Origin: Triglochin maritima
Lineage: Eukaryota; Streptophyta; Magnoliopsida; Alismatales; Juncaginaceae
Length of the DNA stretch: 64,000 bases
Assembly: GCA_963682175.1 (NCBI GenBank)
Contig: OY821788.1
Coordinates: 34,353,585 to 34,417,584 of the forward strand
Reading direction: 5' to 3'
In this document: positions 21,924 through 34,885 of the stretch, piece after piece
Layout of the letters: the number at the start of each line of letters is the position of its first letter
How positions within the stretch are numbered: the stretch's first letter is position 1
Made by a program: the position numbers and the translations under genes
The notes under the pieces: generated by a model
What the model saw: only the letters and a program-made list of their open reading frames with translations
What the model was told of the DNA's origin: nothing
Database searches by the model: none

Positions 21924-24580
21924 ATGGTTTTCAAGCAAGTTATCTCACTTTCTCAAATTTCACCGTCGGAGAGGAGGGATCTTGAAGTTAGATTCAGGGC
22001 CGAACTCGAACAGATTCAGTCACTTCAGAGAAGCATACTCTCGACCGCTAGTAATGGTGCTGTAGTTTCATCAGCTTCAAATTTGCATGCTCCGAAACGC
22101 AGGACTGCTGCTCAATCCGTTCCAAATCTGAAACGTGGTTTATCAGGTAAATTTGAGTCTCTGAATCGGAAGGAGAAACATGCTCCCACCACTAGCAGCA
22201 CAGATGCAAGGTTGCTGAAAGAATGTGAGGTGCTACTCAAGAAGTTGTTTTCACATAAATTTAGCTGGGCTTTCAAAGAACCTGTAGATATAGTGAAACT
22301 AGAAATACCAAATTATTTTTCTGTTATAAAGCATCCAATGGACTTAGGGACAGTCAGGAAAAAAATGAGTTCAGGTGCTTATTCCAGCCCTCTGGATTTC
22401 CTTTCTGATGTAAGGCTCACTTTTACGAATTCAATGACATACAATCCGCTTGGAAACAATTTCCACATAATGGCTGATACCCTCAGTAAGTTTTTTGAAG
22501 CAAGATGGAAGAATATTGAGAAAAAGTTATCTGCATCTAACATGGAGACTCCAAGAGAAAGGGAAAAAGGAACTAGTAAGTCCTCACAATCATCCAAAAA
22601 GAGAAAAGTTGCACCAGCAGTTTCAAATCCTGTTCCAGAAGTTATAGAGCTTGTGAAAAAGAAAGTGTCAACTGAAGAAAAGCATAAATTGAGTGGAATG
22701 TTAGAATCTCTGCTTGGTGAACTTCCTGACCATATAATAATTTTTTTGAGGAATCATAGTGGCAGTTCTAGTCAAATTGGTGAAGATGAAATAGAGATCG
22801 ACATTGATGCTTTTACTGATGATACAATATTCGAGTTGCAAAAGCTTTTGGACGACCATCTTAGGGGGAAAAGATTGGCCGAGCAGGCAAAAGCTGATCA
22901 TTGTGCTGTTGAGGTAATTATTCCATCTTTACAATTTAAATAATAATGTTTTTTTGCATTTAAGCTTCTCACACAATAAATGACATCTGTTTATAGATGC
23001 TAAATGAATCAGGAGTAAGCAATTCCTCACTGCAGCCTTTGAAAGGTACATGTTGTTCTTGGATGCCATATATTCTATTGCCTGCAAAATACATTCTCTG
23101 ACTATTTAGTTTTCATTTAGCCAATGAACCTGCCGAGGAGGATGTTGACATAGGTGAAAATGACCCTGCAGTGTCCAACTACCAATCTGTAGAAATAGAA
23201 AAAGATCCAGCCATAAAAGGCAGCAGATTTAGTAGCTCAAGTAGCTCCAGTAGTGGCTCCGACTCATCATCTAGTGGTTTGTGCTTTCACCTTGATATTG
23301 AATCTTTTTCTGTATATATATTTGTATCCTTGTTGATGTGGTGGTGAGCAGCATAGAATGCATACTGTTAAGGTTAAACAACAACACATACATTCATTCA
23401 GTTTGGGTATTTATCTTGTGAGAATTATGCTCGTGCATCAATTAATAATTGGAAACATAAACTAGGTGAAAACAAGTCCATCTTCTGTAATCTCATATGG
23501 GAAATTGACTATGCAGATTGTGTATGTTCTAATCAACAGTATTGATTGTTCCTTCTCCAATATTAAATCTTATTTCCCCGTAGTTGAGACTGGAATTTCC
23601 TGAATTCGGACTCCTTCAGATGATATTGGTCCCTTCAAATAATATACATGTATTTTTGCTGGTTTTGTTGTGAAGAACGCTGTGGCCTGCTATTTGATTA
23701 GCCTTGTCGTTGTTTTTGTCATGTGAAATTTTATGACCACATGGCCTGCTGTTTATATGATAAAGCTGCAGCTGTGCGGTGATCATTATGTAGCTTACGA
23801 ATCTTCCTTCATGGTTTAACCCCAAATTTGAAGGGCTTCGCTAGAAAAATATGCATTAAGAAAGGAATGGATCTCAAGAATGACCTATTGTGTTTCCATG
23901 AAGTGACATATCCTTTGGGGAGTAACAATTAGGTATATTGGCAAGTTAAAGTAACGGATCTAAAAAATGACCTATTGTGTTTCAATAAAAAGTAACAATT
24001 TGGTATATAGACATTTTTTTGCTAGTAAAAGGGAGGTCGAACTTCCTGTTATATTGATTTTTGTAATAAAAAAATAGACTTTACAGGCGATATGTATACA
24101 CTAGCAACTAACAAGCTATGGTACCTGTATGTATGCAAATTTATGTGTAACATGAGAAAGCAAACAACAAAACTTCCGGCCATACGGCCAGTTTTATGTC
24201 TGGGCAGTGTAAAATTTGAACACCTTGTTTGGACAAATCTTTTTAAGTTATGGATATTTAAGCTTGTATGTTCCCCACACTCTCCAATCCATCCACCAAC
24301 AAACATATGTAATGATTTACTCCTTGGTCTCTGCTGTTAAAATGTAATTAAGCCACTTACTTTTCAAGATATATGTGGCTGTTTTACTTGAGTTTTGGAT
24401 ATTTATAGTGTTTGAAATTTGAATACAATTTACATCCTATATGACTGTTGGTAAAAGATTCTGCCTGGGTTTGGTTCTTCCCCTGTAAGGCTGTAACGCT
24501 TTGTAGTTCAAGTGATTCTCTTTCTCACTTGTTTTTCACCCTTGACAGATTCAGGCTCTGGCAGTTCCTCTGAAAGCTAA
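21924..24580 (+). CDS. Truncated tandem paralog of the GTE bromodomain-NET gene
   Basis: Four exons keep the splice sites of the upstream copy: 21924-22913, 22997-23045, 23121-23276 and 24549-24580. They give a 408-aa product. The first in-frame ATG (MVFKQVISLSQ) follows a deletion: the N-terminal 90-odd residues of the full-length copy, including the GFVPDYRH block, are missing. The bromodomain (with MTYNPLGNN), SKKRKV and the NET domain are intact and open. In exon 4 a TAA (24578-24580) replaces the Asp codon after SSSES. Copies of exons 5-10, which encode the coiled coil and acidic tail, are not present downstream, although pieces of intron 4 and the 3' UTR are. It could be an expressed minimal bromodomain-NET protein or a young pseudogene. 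The uninterrupted 330-codon first exon favours recent or continuing constraint. Confidence 0.75.
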
Positions 24581-25670
24581 TCTGAAAATGCTAAAGAATC
24601 TGCACCACCAAGTGGCTGTTAAGGTAAATGCTATTGTGATACGGGTACATAGAAATTAGTAGTTTTCTGGTTTTCTGGTAAATGCTATTGAACTACAAGT
24701 ACTTGAGGTTGCTGAAGACCTGCTTCTGTTGCCAGGCTGTAATCAACTTCGCCAGTAGGTTTGGAGGAGAAACGAGGAGATTTGGAGGGTCAGGAAGAGA
24801 ATGAGTTGGAGAAGACGAAAATTTCTGGGTAGAGGGTTCACAAACTTTGTCAACTGAAAGCCGCTTGTGATTATTTTGGCCAATGGATCTTCCAATATGC
24901 TATTTTATGTTTAGGGATATTCATTCTTTTTGAGTTTGGTAGAGAGGAAGGGCTCATGTTTTGGTACCATTGAAACGTTAGAGACCGAAAATGCCTCTGT
25001 ATGGGCTGTATCCCCCTGTAAGCAGACATACTTGTGGCGGGCTACATCGTATATCCTTGTCTTCTTCGAGGTCCAATACGGACTCTGGTGTCCGGTTGGA
25101 GATCCATGCTTCCTTACCTCTGGTTGTTGTTGGTGGCTTCCGTTATCTATACGTGCATTACTACACCAATGATTCCGTTGGCTTTACAGCATCATTCAAT
25201 AACCTTACATTTTTGTGAAAAAAGAGTTGTATGTTCTTATACTGAGGTTTGTAAACTGCTGTTGATATTTAGGAGTTTTTTTGCTGTAATGTGCTCCCAG
25301 ATTGTTCTTGTACCAATGATTTTTGTCGGCTTTACAACATCCATCAACAACCTTTAATGTGGGAAGTCATTGAGGCCTAGTTTTGTTCTTTGGTCCAATG
25401 AATTGTTTCTGCAAGTGTGTAGCATATTAACATAGTATCTCTTGTAAGTAGATTGTTGTTGATATTTAAGAGATTTTTGTTGTAATGTGCTCCTAGAATT
25501 GTACAAAACAGGAGCAAAACATTATACAGAAAACAGATTTTCATGTTTCTTCATTGTAGGAAGTCCCAGATTTGTCCTTACAGAAACTGGTTCCTCCCAG
25601 AATTGTACATCCGATTCCTCCTTACAGAAACTGGTTTTGTATTGTTTGTTACCTACACTTGTAAATTGAT
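24581..25670 (+). pseudogene. Remnants of the lost 3' half of the second GTE copy
   Basis: Non-coding segments resemble the first copy's intron 4 and 3' UTR. About 24700-24860 matches about 18020-18170 (cctgc...tgtaatcaact). About 25010-25140 matches about 18300-18470. About 25176-25310 and again about 25440-25520 match the 3' UTR (ctgttgatatttaggag, gtaatgtgctcc). Exons 5-10 lie between these blocks in the first copy but are absent here. A short tccttacagaaactggtt repeat also occurs twice (near 25573 and 25618). Confidence 0.65.
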
Positions 25671-26069
25671 AAAGATCTATCATCTTTCCTAAGACCATGA
25701 AACCATCAAACTAATAATTGTCAGTTCTGGAGTTTTATAACCTGCATTGCTTAGTCCCGTATTATGTTATCGTCCAGAGAATTGTTTCACACGCTTGAAC
25801 AGTGGAATCACCGTAAAATAACAGATAATTCGATGTTTAAATATTAATTAGTGATGGTGGCTTGGAAAATACAACTCACAAATGCACACTGAAAAACAAT
25901 TGTTCAAAGAACTAGTCATCTAAGAAATCCATTTCACTTTAGGTACACACTCTTTGCTATTCATTTACGTAATTCAAACCACAATTTGCCCTACTGTATT
26001 CCTCGATTTGTTTCAAACATGTTGTGCACAATGTTTTTGCGCATTTTCGGTTTTCGGATGTCGTGATGC
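25671..26069. other. Spacer between the GTE remnant and the amino acid permease
   Basis: AT-rich convergent intergenic DNA. It probably includes the permease 3' UTR. Nothing else is recognised. Confidence 0.5.
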
Positions 26070-29000
26070 TTAAGAGTAAAACCGGTATGTTTTTGCTTGA
26101 ACTATGATCTGTCTCAGTCCTCCGATGGGCGACACGATCATCAAAATCACTCCCAATATGATGCAAATCTGGGTTTCATAAACCAGGGAAGATAAAATCA
26201 GCATTCAGAAAGAAAAAAATTAAAAAATTCAAGTTCATGAGAAAGCAAAGGTTGTGAACATGATTGCATACCCAGTTGGTTATCCATGACAAGCTGAATC
26301 TCTTTGGCTTGTAGATTGCAAGCCACATGATGCATGGCAACTGATAAAAAAGGAAAATCAAGTTTATCAGAAATCAATCTACTTTATTCATAATTTGTTT
26401 TAAACAATGAAGTATCTGTTGACTTACAAAGTAAGTTGTTGGTGCAAAGGCAAATCCTCCAAAGAATCCGAGAAGTCCGCCGAAGAAGGGGAATGTTATT
26501 CCGATGAACATTGTTAGCGCTGTACTCCCAAAAAAAAAGAAGTAAGATTCATATGTTCTACTAAAAATTCCAGAGAGTTGGTAAGAGGAAAAATTCAGAT
26601 GACATTACCAACATAAAGGCTGCGAGCCACCAATCGAAGAGTTATACCGGGTGGTAAGTTAAACTTCTTTACAGCTACAGTTTCAATCATGTCAAACACT
26701 GGCATTGCGTATATCTGCGTCAATTGATCAAGTTTAAGTTCTGAAATTTGAAATTCAGCAAATTGACAGGAAACTACAAAAAAATGTTCATGATAAAAAA
26801 ATGAAACTCCTTAGAATCTTTGTATTTTGATTGGAGATGTATTTAGATTGAACCCTTCAATCAAATGATGAAAAGTAGATATCTTGGTTTCATATATGAA
26901 AGTCCTATAGAATTTAGTTACCTGATAGCTACCGATAACATGGATAACAACCATCATGTTGGCCATGGCAATCAACCACCGTGGTTTCGACAAAGTGATC
27001 AAGATGTTGTCATCAACTGCATTTCCAAATGCCCAATATCCCACTAAAGCAACGGGAAAGTAGCAAATTGCGACGACGATGTAAGCAACGATCACACCCT
27101 TCCACATGGGCTTCTTGGAAGGCTTCTCAGGGGTGGAAGGGATGGTTGCTTGGATTTCCAAAACAACATTGTGACCTGCATAAGCAAATGCAACTTCCCC
27201 CAATGCACTGAAGAAGTTGAACACTTGCCCGGCCGTGCTTTTTGCCTTGTAGGAGTAATCTACGTCCGGAAGCTTACCCTTGTCGACAGATGCTCCCCAA
27301 GCAATGGTTGAATAGCTGAAAGAAAAAAATAATCAATAAGCCCAATTCAGCATAATCTAAATATGCTCATTCTGGTTCATTTTGAAATTAGAATGCTCAA
27401 GTATGACTGCAATTCCATAAATTGGTTTCTTAACATAACAAGTTAAATCGTTCATCGATAGTTTGCAGACTTGATAGGAAAATTACAACACATTTTTTCA
27501 ATCGACATTTTATGTTGCAAGTAGTTGTAACTTGTCTTGTTTTCTTCCATTTGATCACTTTTGACCTTGGTATACAAATATTTGTGGCTAATACTAGTAA
27601 AACCTAGAAAATAATCTCGGTGACCTCTATTTTAGTTCTACCTGATATTAGTTCTTCAGTTTATTATAGCAAATCCGGGTACAGTTCAAGTTTCTATTAG
27701 ATATTATGGATCAAATTCAGTTTGATTAAGTTTCTTCATAATGTTAAATTCAATTCTTACAGAAAAGAAGAAATTAACGGTCACCATCATGAGATATGAA
27801 ACATACCTCAGAGACATAACAGCAGCAGCTAAAGAGACACCAGAGATGGAGTTGAAATTGGGGAGTTGCGACAGAACAAAGTGGACGGAAGCAAATATCA
27901 TGATGAAATAGGTGAGCTTCATCGACTTGCAGTCGGGGCAAACGGAATCATGGAACTTCTTCAGAGATTTTCCTCCAGTAACCATGTACACGATGTTTAC
28001 TCCGACCTCCACGATCAGCTGTTGGGGCACAACGATCCAAAGACCCAACTTCTCCCCGAAGGCGTGCTGCCCAAGCTCGTGGTACCGATCGAAACGCTTC
28101 CCTGGAACCATCTCGTGCATCTCCACCATTTGCCAGAGGGTGTAGAGGGTGACGATCCACGACACGATGAGTGCCGTGACTCCAGGACCCCTAAGGAATC
28201 GAATTCAAAAACGACATTGAAAGCAAGCCCATTGTACCAAAACAATCTATGATTATGCATCTTCATATTATTCACGAAATACCCAAACTAACAATGGAAT
28301 AAAAACACTCATAGGAATTACATCAAACAGATGGAGTGCAAGAAAAACAAGGCCAAGTTGATGTTGTGTTCTTACCATCCGAGTTCCGACATGGCGAAAG
28401 GAAGGCTGAGAACTCCGGCGCCCACCATTGCAGTGACATTGTGGAAGGCAGAGTACCACCACTTGGCATTACGAGAAGATGTAATCGGAAGCCAATCGTC
28501 GATGTTCTTTTGCTTATCACTCTACAATCAAGAAAGCAAAAATCAAATTTTAAGGACAACCGCAATTCGAATAAATGTAATCCATAACAAATATGAAATT
28601 ATGTTTCAGAACAATAATTAGTTACCTAATCACACACAAAAGTGAAAAAAGTAATTTATATTCAGACTTTGGTTTTGGTTGAAGTTTAATTTATTGTTTG
28701 ATGTAAAAATTTGAATTGAAAAGAAACGGTTGGGATAAGTAACGGTTTTTTGAATAAGCCCGGGAACAGACAGTTATCCGGAGGCTCATTGGACTTTTAA
28801 TTTTTATAGCTTTAAGAAAAATACGAAATTATTATTATTTTGTGCGATAATGGTCATGTTTATGTTTTTTTTTTCTTGCCAAAAATATCACATAGAATCA
28901 AATTGATACTGATGTGAGAAAATTTTAACCCAATGGACTTATCTGCAGAAGTTTTTTTTTACAAATGGAAAAAATCTTATGGAATCTTTTGATTAAAATA

Positions 29001-30710
29001 CTAAAAATTAAATATTAGGAAGGACTCTAAATATCTAAAACTTGTCTCCTTTGAGTACAATTTTGAGTTGATATAGAAGTCTAGTTTCCTTTTCCACTTA
29101 ATTTTCTTCTTAGATCCAATTTAAATGTTTATTTCTTTTAAATCCTTGAAGTGGTCTCTTTCTTGCATGATGTTGATGTAGATTTTGTTTTCTTTGACTT
29201 TTCCTTGAAAGATGACAACAAATCAATGGCTGGGAAAAAAATTAATTGCCTTCTCTCTTCTTCTTTGGATATTTGTAGAAATACTCCTTCAAAATATTTT
29301 ACATATGGATCTCATCCTACTATTTGTTATTATTTTTAAGTTTCCCTTAGTTTTGGAGATTAATCATAAATTTTTACCACATCCATGTTGAAAGTAAGAT
29401 GTAAGAAACATGGTTAAGAAGTTTTCTACATGCGTCAAATGACATTTATTATTACTAAATAAGGTATATGCATTGAAATGGGGGAGGATTTAACAAAACT
29501 AGATATTTTGGGAGGCTTTTGAAAAATAATACTGAAAAATAAAAGGACGTTCATATGTTGCATGAATTTAAAGGGATTTTTTTTGTAATGATAATTTTGG
29601 GAAGAATTACTTCATGCACATGGGTCCTTTGACTCCTTTCATTTTCTCTCTCTAGATGGGTCCCTTCTCTCTAGAATCAATGGATTTGAAAATTGGAACA
29701 TTTGGCTAACATGTGAAGTTTTGTGAAACCCAAAAAGGTAGAGCCAATGAAAAGGTAAGACAATGAAGACATGGCATTATCAAGTTAATGTTCAAGATTT
29801 TGAGGTGCAAACATGTGATGAACATTATCATGTAGTAAGAGGGTATGCAATTCTTTGGATTCCTGTGAAATCCACAAAAGTTATGATTTTTTTTTTTTTT
29901 TTTGGGTGAGATTCGGTGGGTCATTGATTTCAATCTCATGGAAGCATATCATATCATATCATATTATGTCACAAAAAAGGTGGAAAATATAAATCCCATG
30001 ACTTTGGGATCTCAAGCATCCACATAAAAATTCACATGCACGCTTTCCAACTTCAAAACTTCGGAATCTTTGGAAAAATTATTTTTAAAATTTAATATAT
30101 TAAATTTCAAATATCCATTTGTAAATCTATTGCCGTGCAAGTTTAAAATTTATATAAATTTAGTGGAAAAAGTGGAATTATGTGCAAATCAAAAAGAAAT
30201 CAACAGTTCTTTAGTTCCTTAATGATTTTTGGAAGATAATACTTATATATCTATATTTTTTAAAAATGTGCTTATACATATAACGAAGAAATGTTGGATT
30301 TTAAGAAGACCCCAAGCAAAAGCAAATTTTCAGGGCAGTGCTTTTTTTCTTAAAACACATGGATATTATCATCTCACAAAAACTTAAATCATCAACCATA
30401 CACAAGGAATATGTTAATAAAATACAAGCAAATTGATGAACCCCAAATCCAAAAAAAAAAAAAAAAAAACTAAGAAGTAAGAAGTCATGAAGCTCAAGCT
30501 TAGTAACTGGAAGAAGAAAAAAACGCATGAAAAATGAAAAATGGATTTTTGTAAGTTGTATCAACAAGAGTAGAAGAAGTTGGGTCAATATATATATGCA
30601 ACCACTAACCACTAGAAGAAGTTGGATCAATATATGGAGGAATGAAAGTAAATGTATATTATTTGTCTAACCTTGGTGGTTCCATTGGTGTGATTTTGTG
30701 TCTCCATCAT
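26070..30710 (-). CDS. Lysine/histidine-transporter-type amino acid permease (LHT family)
   Basis: Eight minus-strand exons join in frame to 442 aa: 30710-30672, 28521-28376, 28190-27807, 27315-26922, 26714-26609, 26519-26428, 26340-26272 and 26168-26070. All introns are GT-AG. Exon 1 encodes only 13 residues ([13 protein letters not shown]) and is followed by a 2.15-kb intron. Family landmarks include [88 protein letters not shown], and a C-terminus ending [10 protein letters not shown]...YRFYS. About ten hydrophobic membrane segments are visible and the length fits the AAAP/LHT family. These carriers import amino acids across the plasma membrane with protons; substrate range is inferred from the family. 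Exact LHT orthology is not claimed. Confidence 0.93.
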
Positions 30711-30760
30711 TCTTTCTTGATAGAAGTAGGAGATGAGGAAGAAGAAGAGAGGAGAGAGGA

Positions 30761-30767
30761 TTTTATA
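30761..30767 (-). promoter_or_regulatory. TATA box of the LHT-type permease
   Basis: tataaaa read on the minus strand, about 50 bases upstream of the ATG at 30710, with GA-rich leader DNA between. Confidence 0.5.
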
Positions 30768-30779
30768 CAAGACAAGTTA

Positions 30780-32270
30780 GAGAGGATGGTTGTAACTTGT
30801 AAGTCTTTTTGAAGTAATAAAAGTGGCATACGATGAGAGTGATGGGGACATAAATTTAGGTTAAACACCAATTTCTTCGAAGGTGATTATGATGCTTTGG
30901 AGTGAGTTTGACTTCCTTCCGAGAGGTACTGCCTGTTCTGTTTTAGTATTACCACAAAAATGCACACCAATAATTAAATTCTTTTATCCAAACACGATTT
31001 TAGATTACAAGAAAAGGAAAGAAAATATTTAAAATGATTAATTATTTTTGTTGTGTAGGAAATGTTTCAGGTCATTTTTTAGTTGGTTCTGAATATCATG
31101 TTATATGATACATAAAAGTAATTAACATTCTACACGTTTTTATGATACATAAAAGTCTACATCGATCTGCTTTAAAATCAAGGAATCGAATTCCTACCAT
31201 TTGATTGTTAATCTAATATCTGTATAACACTTGTTTTTTTACAACGTATGATTATAAAACAAGTCAGTTCCTACTTCCTACCTAAGGAAATACACTTGTG
31301 GAAGTCAAAATTAATTTTTTTATTCTTATGTAAAACAATAATGACAACGACCACAATGTAATTAGCAAGTAACGTAAGTGATTTAATAATTGTGGATGTC
31401 TTTTTTGGTATTTTGAGGCTCGAGGTACTAGAGATAAGAAATTAAGAAGAAAATACTGGTACTATAATCGACCCCGATTATTATTTTAAAAAAAACAGCA
31501 GAAAAGATTAGATCGTAGTTAATAATATGTGCAGTGGGGACAAATCTAGACCGTCTAATTAGACCAGAAAAGAAGAGAAGTCAACACTTCCATCCGCCAA
31601 TAAACAAATCCACACGTGAAACTTTTTGAAACTTGTGCAATTAGATTAGCTCTTAACATAACATATTTTTTTTCACCATTATCAAAAAAAAAACATACCA
31701 TTTTTTTAATAAAGTAGTGATAAATGAATTCCAAATTGTGTTCTTTTTGGGACTTCTAACATAACTTAATAGTGAATCTAGTTTGTTTTGCAAAATACAT
31801 ATCCAAAATAATATCCATAAATGAAGAAGACTAGTGTGGAAATTAACCAGAAGTAACTATTCCAAATATCATTTCTCTAATCTCATTTCAAATTTCTTCC
31901 CCCCTCATTCCTACTCCCCTCCCACTCCCACCTCCACTCTTCGGATCTCCTCCTCATCATTCTCCTCTAGTCTCCTCTGATTTTCATCCTCCTTTGGCAT
32001 CTTCCTTCAGTGTCATCCTCTGGCCTCCTCACACCTTCGTCATCCTCCGGCCTCTGCCTCCTCGCTGTCCTCCGCCTTCAACATCTCCATTCACCGTCCT
32101 CCAACTTTCATCATCCTACAACCACATCCTCGTCCTTTTGCTTGTGGACATATTTGTTTGTGATTATTTAGTAGTATTTTATGTGATTATTGATTTTGTA
32201 AGACATGTTGGGGATAAAATTGTATTGAATTTTTGTTGGATAGAAGTTGAGTGAGAATAGAAATAAATAC
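30780..32270. other. Intergenic AT-rich DNA upstream of the permease
   Basis: Contains a CT-rich block at about 31900-32120 (tcctcctcatcattctcctc) whose open frame looks compositional. No gene is recognised. Confidence 0.5.
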
Positions 32271-32274
32271 ATAT

Positions 32275-32820
32275 TTAATATCTGGATATCTGATGCGTTG
32301 ATACGTTGATATCTGGATATCTGTCTGGATATGTATATATCTAGATTTGCTTCAAAAATTTGTTTAATATTATGAACTTTGATATGTTTATTGTTTTTGT
32401 GTGGTAACATTCTATATGATGTTTTTAATATTCATCTTGGTTCTATATGAGTTTATTTTTTTATGATATTGTACACATTCATATTAATGTTTTGAGGTTT
32501 CATAGATGTTTGGGTGCTTTGTAGTAAATTTGTATATCTGGATTTTTTGCATTAAAATTGGATTGATTTTTTGTTGGATAGAAGTTGAATGAGAGCATGA
32601 ATAACTACATATTTGATATCTGGATATTTGATACATTGATATCTGGATATCTGCCCAGATGTGTGTGTATGTATATATCCAAATTTATGTATCTGGATAT
32701 CTGTCCGGATGTGTGTGTATGGATATATCCAAATTTATGTATCTGAATATCTGTCCGGATGTATATCTAGATTTGATACGTTGATATCTGGATATTTTGA
32801 TACCTTCTAGTATATCTAGA
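32275..32820. repeat. Degenerate tandem repeats around ggatatctg
   Basis: Units of the form tctggatatctg(tc)cggatgtgtgtgtat recur about a dozen times, with a longer duplicated module (near 32250-32350 and 32570-32680). Non-coding. Confidence 0.75.
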
Positions 32821-33700
32821 TAAAAATAGTTACCCATGAGACCTTTTCTGGGAGAAGCAAAATCAAAAAGGTTAGAACTTATTCAGATAATCTATAAGGT
32901 TGTAAAAATCATCCCATCCCTTGGGAAATCTGATCCAGGAGGTGAGGATTGTAATGTACAAAGATAAATCAAGATATAAACTTTGATATATAAATCAAGA
33001 TATATCCCAAGGGTAGATTCCTTGTATGCAAACATGACACTACTCTACATGTGAATCATGCTCATCTAATAATATGCAAACATGCATATATGTACGCAAA
33101 CCACACCCAACATAGCAAGACTTCATACACAATATCAACCATAGTAAAATTACACGATATACAAGCCTAGTTTTGTCTCTAATCTACATCCCAACAAAAC
33201 AACTTCGAATTCTCGAGTCACTTGCGAGATATGACCGCCTCATTGAGTATTTCTACTCAAAACAAATTAGGAAAACCTATAATCCCATATATAATACAAG
33301 TGTGCCCTAGGATTCACAATAGACCATAGTGTAGCACTAACATGCTAACTCTACATAAGCTAGGCGTTCCATCATCCGACCTCCAAATCACTCCAAATCA
33401 GGTGCGCTCATAGATAACTCAGATGCCTATATAGGGTCCCGATTTCCTAATAAACTCTTAAGGTTTGATCACCTAATGACCACTTAGAAACTAGGTATAG
33501 CATTGACCACATGCCGTGCACAGAGCTAGTCAAGAACCCTTATGTCGTCAGCCCACGGGCCAAAATTAAATCATCCATGCCTCAAACGTCACCTCTACAA
33601 ATCAGACATTGTAACTTGAATTACGTAACCAATTCATCCCTATATCTACAGTCTGAATTGCACAATGAACGCCCATGAATAGATGAGGGTGCGCTCACTC
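32821..33700. other. Intergenic DNA, possible decayed retroelement
   Basis: No gene is recognised. The base composition is less AT-rich than the flanks and continuous with the LTR-like block that follows. Confidence 0.3.
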
Positions 33701-34480
33701 TAAAGCATGTTCTCCCGTCTAGCCCTTTCCAACGCCTTTCCAACGCCTACTTGGTCAATCCAAGTCTTCTCTAGGTCCTACCCTTTCCAACGCCTACTTG
33801 GTCGCCCCACTTACCCATGAAAATCACAACCTAACCCCATGATCTCCCACAAACCAAAACTGCCGAAAAATTGCCCAACGCATGGACCAGGTCAGGTGTG
33901 CCTCCCCATGTGCAGCACCACCCTGATTTGGCCGGAGCCACCAGGTGCCTCTGGTACCCACCTCCAGAGACCACCTCCGACCAGGCCCCACCTCCATCCA
34001 AATCCGACCAACCCATGGCTGGACTTCGGCGAGCCTCCGGTGGCCAAAGCCACCATAAAAACACATGGAAATTCACCATGGCTAGTTTATCTATTCCAGC
34101 AATCTAAGCAACGTACGACGTAACGCCCCCGATCTCGTGGGTACTCACACTAGCGAATCCAAAAGAACTGTCGCGATCAAAGTCATCTACGACGACCGAA
34201 GGGGTTACACTAAAAGACTACACGACTCGACAATATGGAACAGAAACATACATGGATAGACTAAAATAGAATATAACTGAAACAAGAGATTATCCATATA
34301 TGGAAATAATTCAATTACAGTACATCGAGTTTAAAAGAGAAATATATCAAAACAATGCAGAAGTAAAAGATAACAAGAAGGCTCTGGTCGACGTGTCACA
34401 ACTCCACGTTGTAAAGATTTCACAAAATTGGATAATATAGTCAACCCTGTATTAAATCTCAGATGTCAAGACATACATGT
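33700..34480. mobile_element. Decayed LTR-retrotransposon-like fragment
   Basis: A C-rich block with repeats of ccctttccaacgcctacttg (33722-33802) and a ggccggagccaccagg stretch precedes gtaacgcccccgatctcgtg at about 34130. That sequence resembles the start of plant Ty3-type LTRs (tgtaacgcccc). There is no coding domain, partner LTR or target duplication, so this call is weak. Confidence 0.3.
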
Positions 34481-34599
34481 TCAGATATCAACAAAACATT
34501 GAACCTTAACTTATAATTTGTAACACATAGTAGTCTGGATATTACATATCACAATTTCACGTTGAAAAGTGATAAATGAACTCAAAATTAGGCTCAGTC

Positions 34600-34885
34600 C
34601 AGACAAAGACAGTCCAAACATGTTTGGTATGTCCAGCAAGCATAAACACAAGCATAAGGCAATATATCTGAATAGGAAGAGAATATATTTGTCCAAACGA
34701 AGTACAACATCCAAATTTGTCCAGCTTCGTCTAGATTTATCCGGACGAGCGGGAGCAGTCCAGTCGTCCAAATTTGTCCACACGAGTCCAGAGCATTGTA
34801 TCTGAATAGGAAGAGAATATGGTGTCCGGACGAAGTCCAACGTCCAGATTTGTCCAAACGAAGTTCACCGTCCAGATTTGTCCAG
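34600..34885. repeat. Direct repeats with tccaaatttgtccag/tccgg motifs
   Basis: The block atctgaataggaagagaata occurs at about 34667 and again at about 34799, each time followed by (g)tcc(aa/gg)acgaagt and repeated atttgtcca units, giving a period near 130 bases. The tccgg spacing recalls the satellite inside the DNA element at 44.9 kb. Confidence 0.6.

Noticed and set aside
31994..32254. 86-aa open frame in the CT-rich block upstream of the permease
   Set aside because: It is low-complexity Ser/Pro/Leu sequence with no splice-supported extension and no family resemblance.
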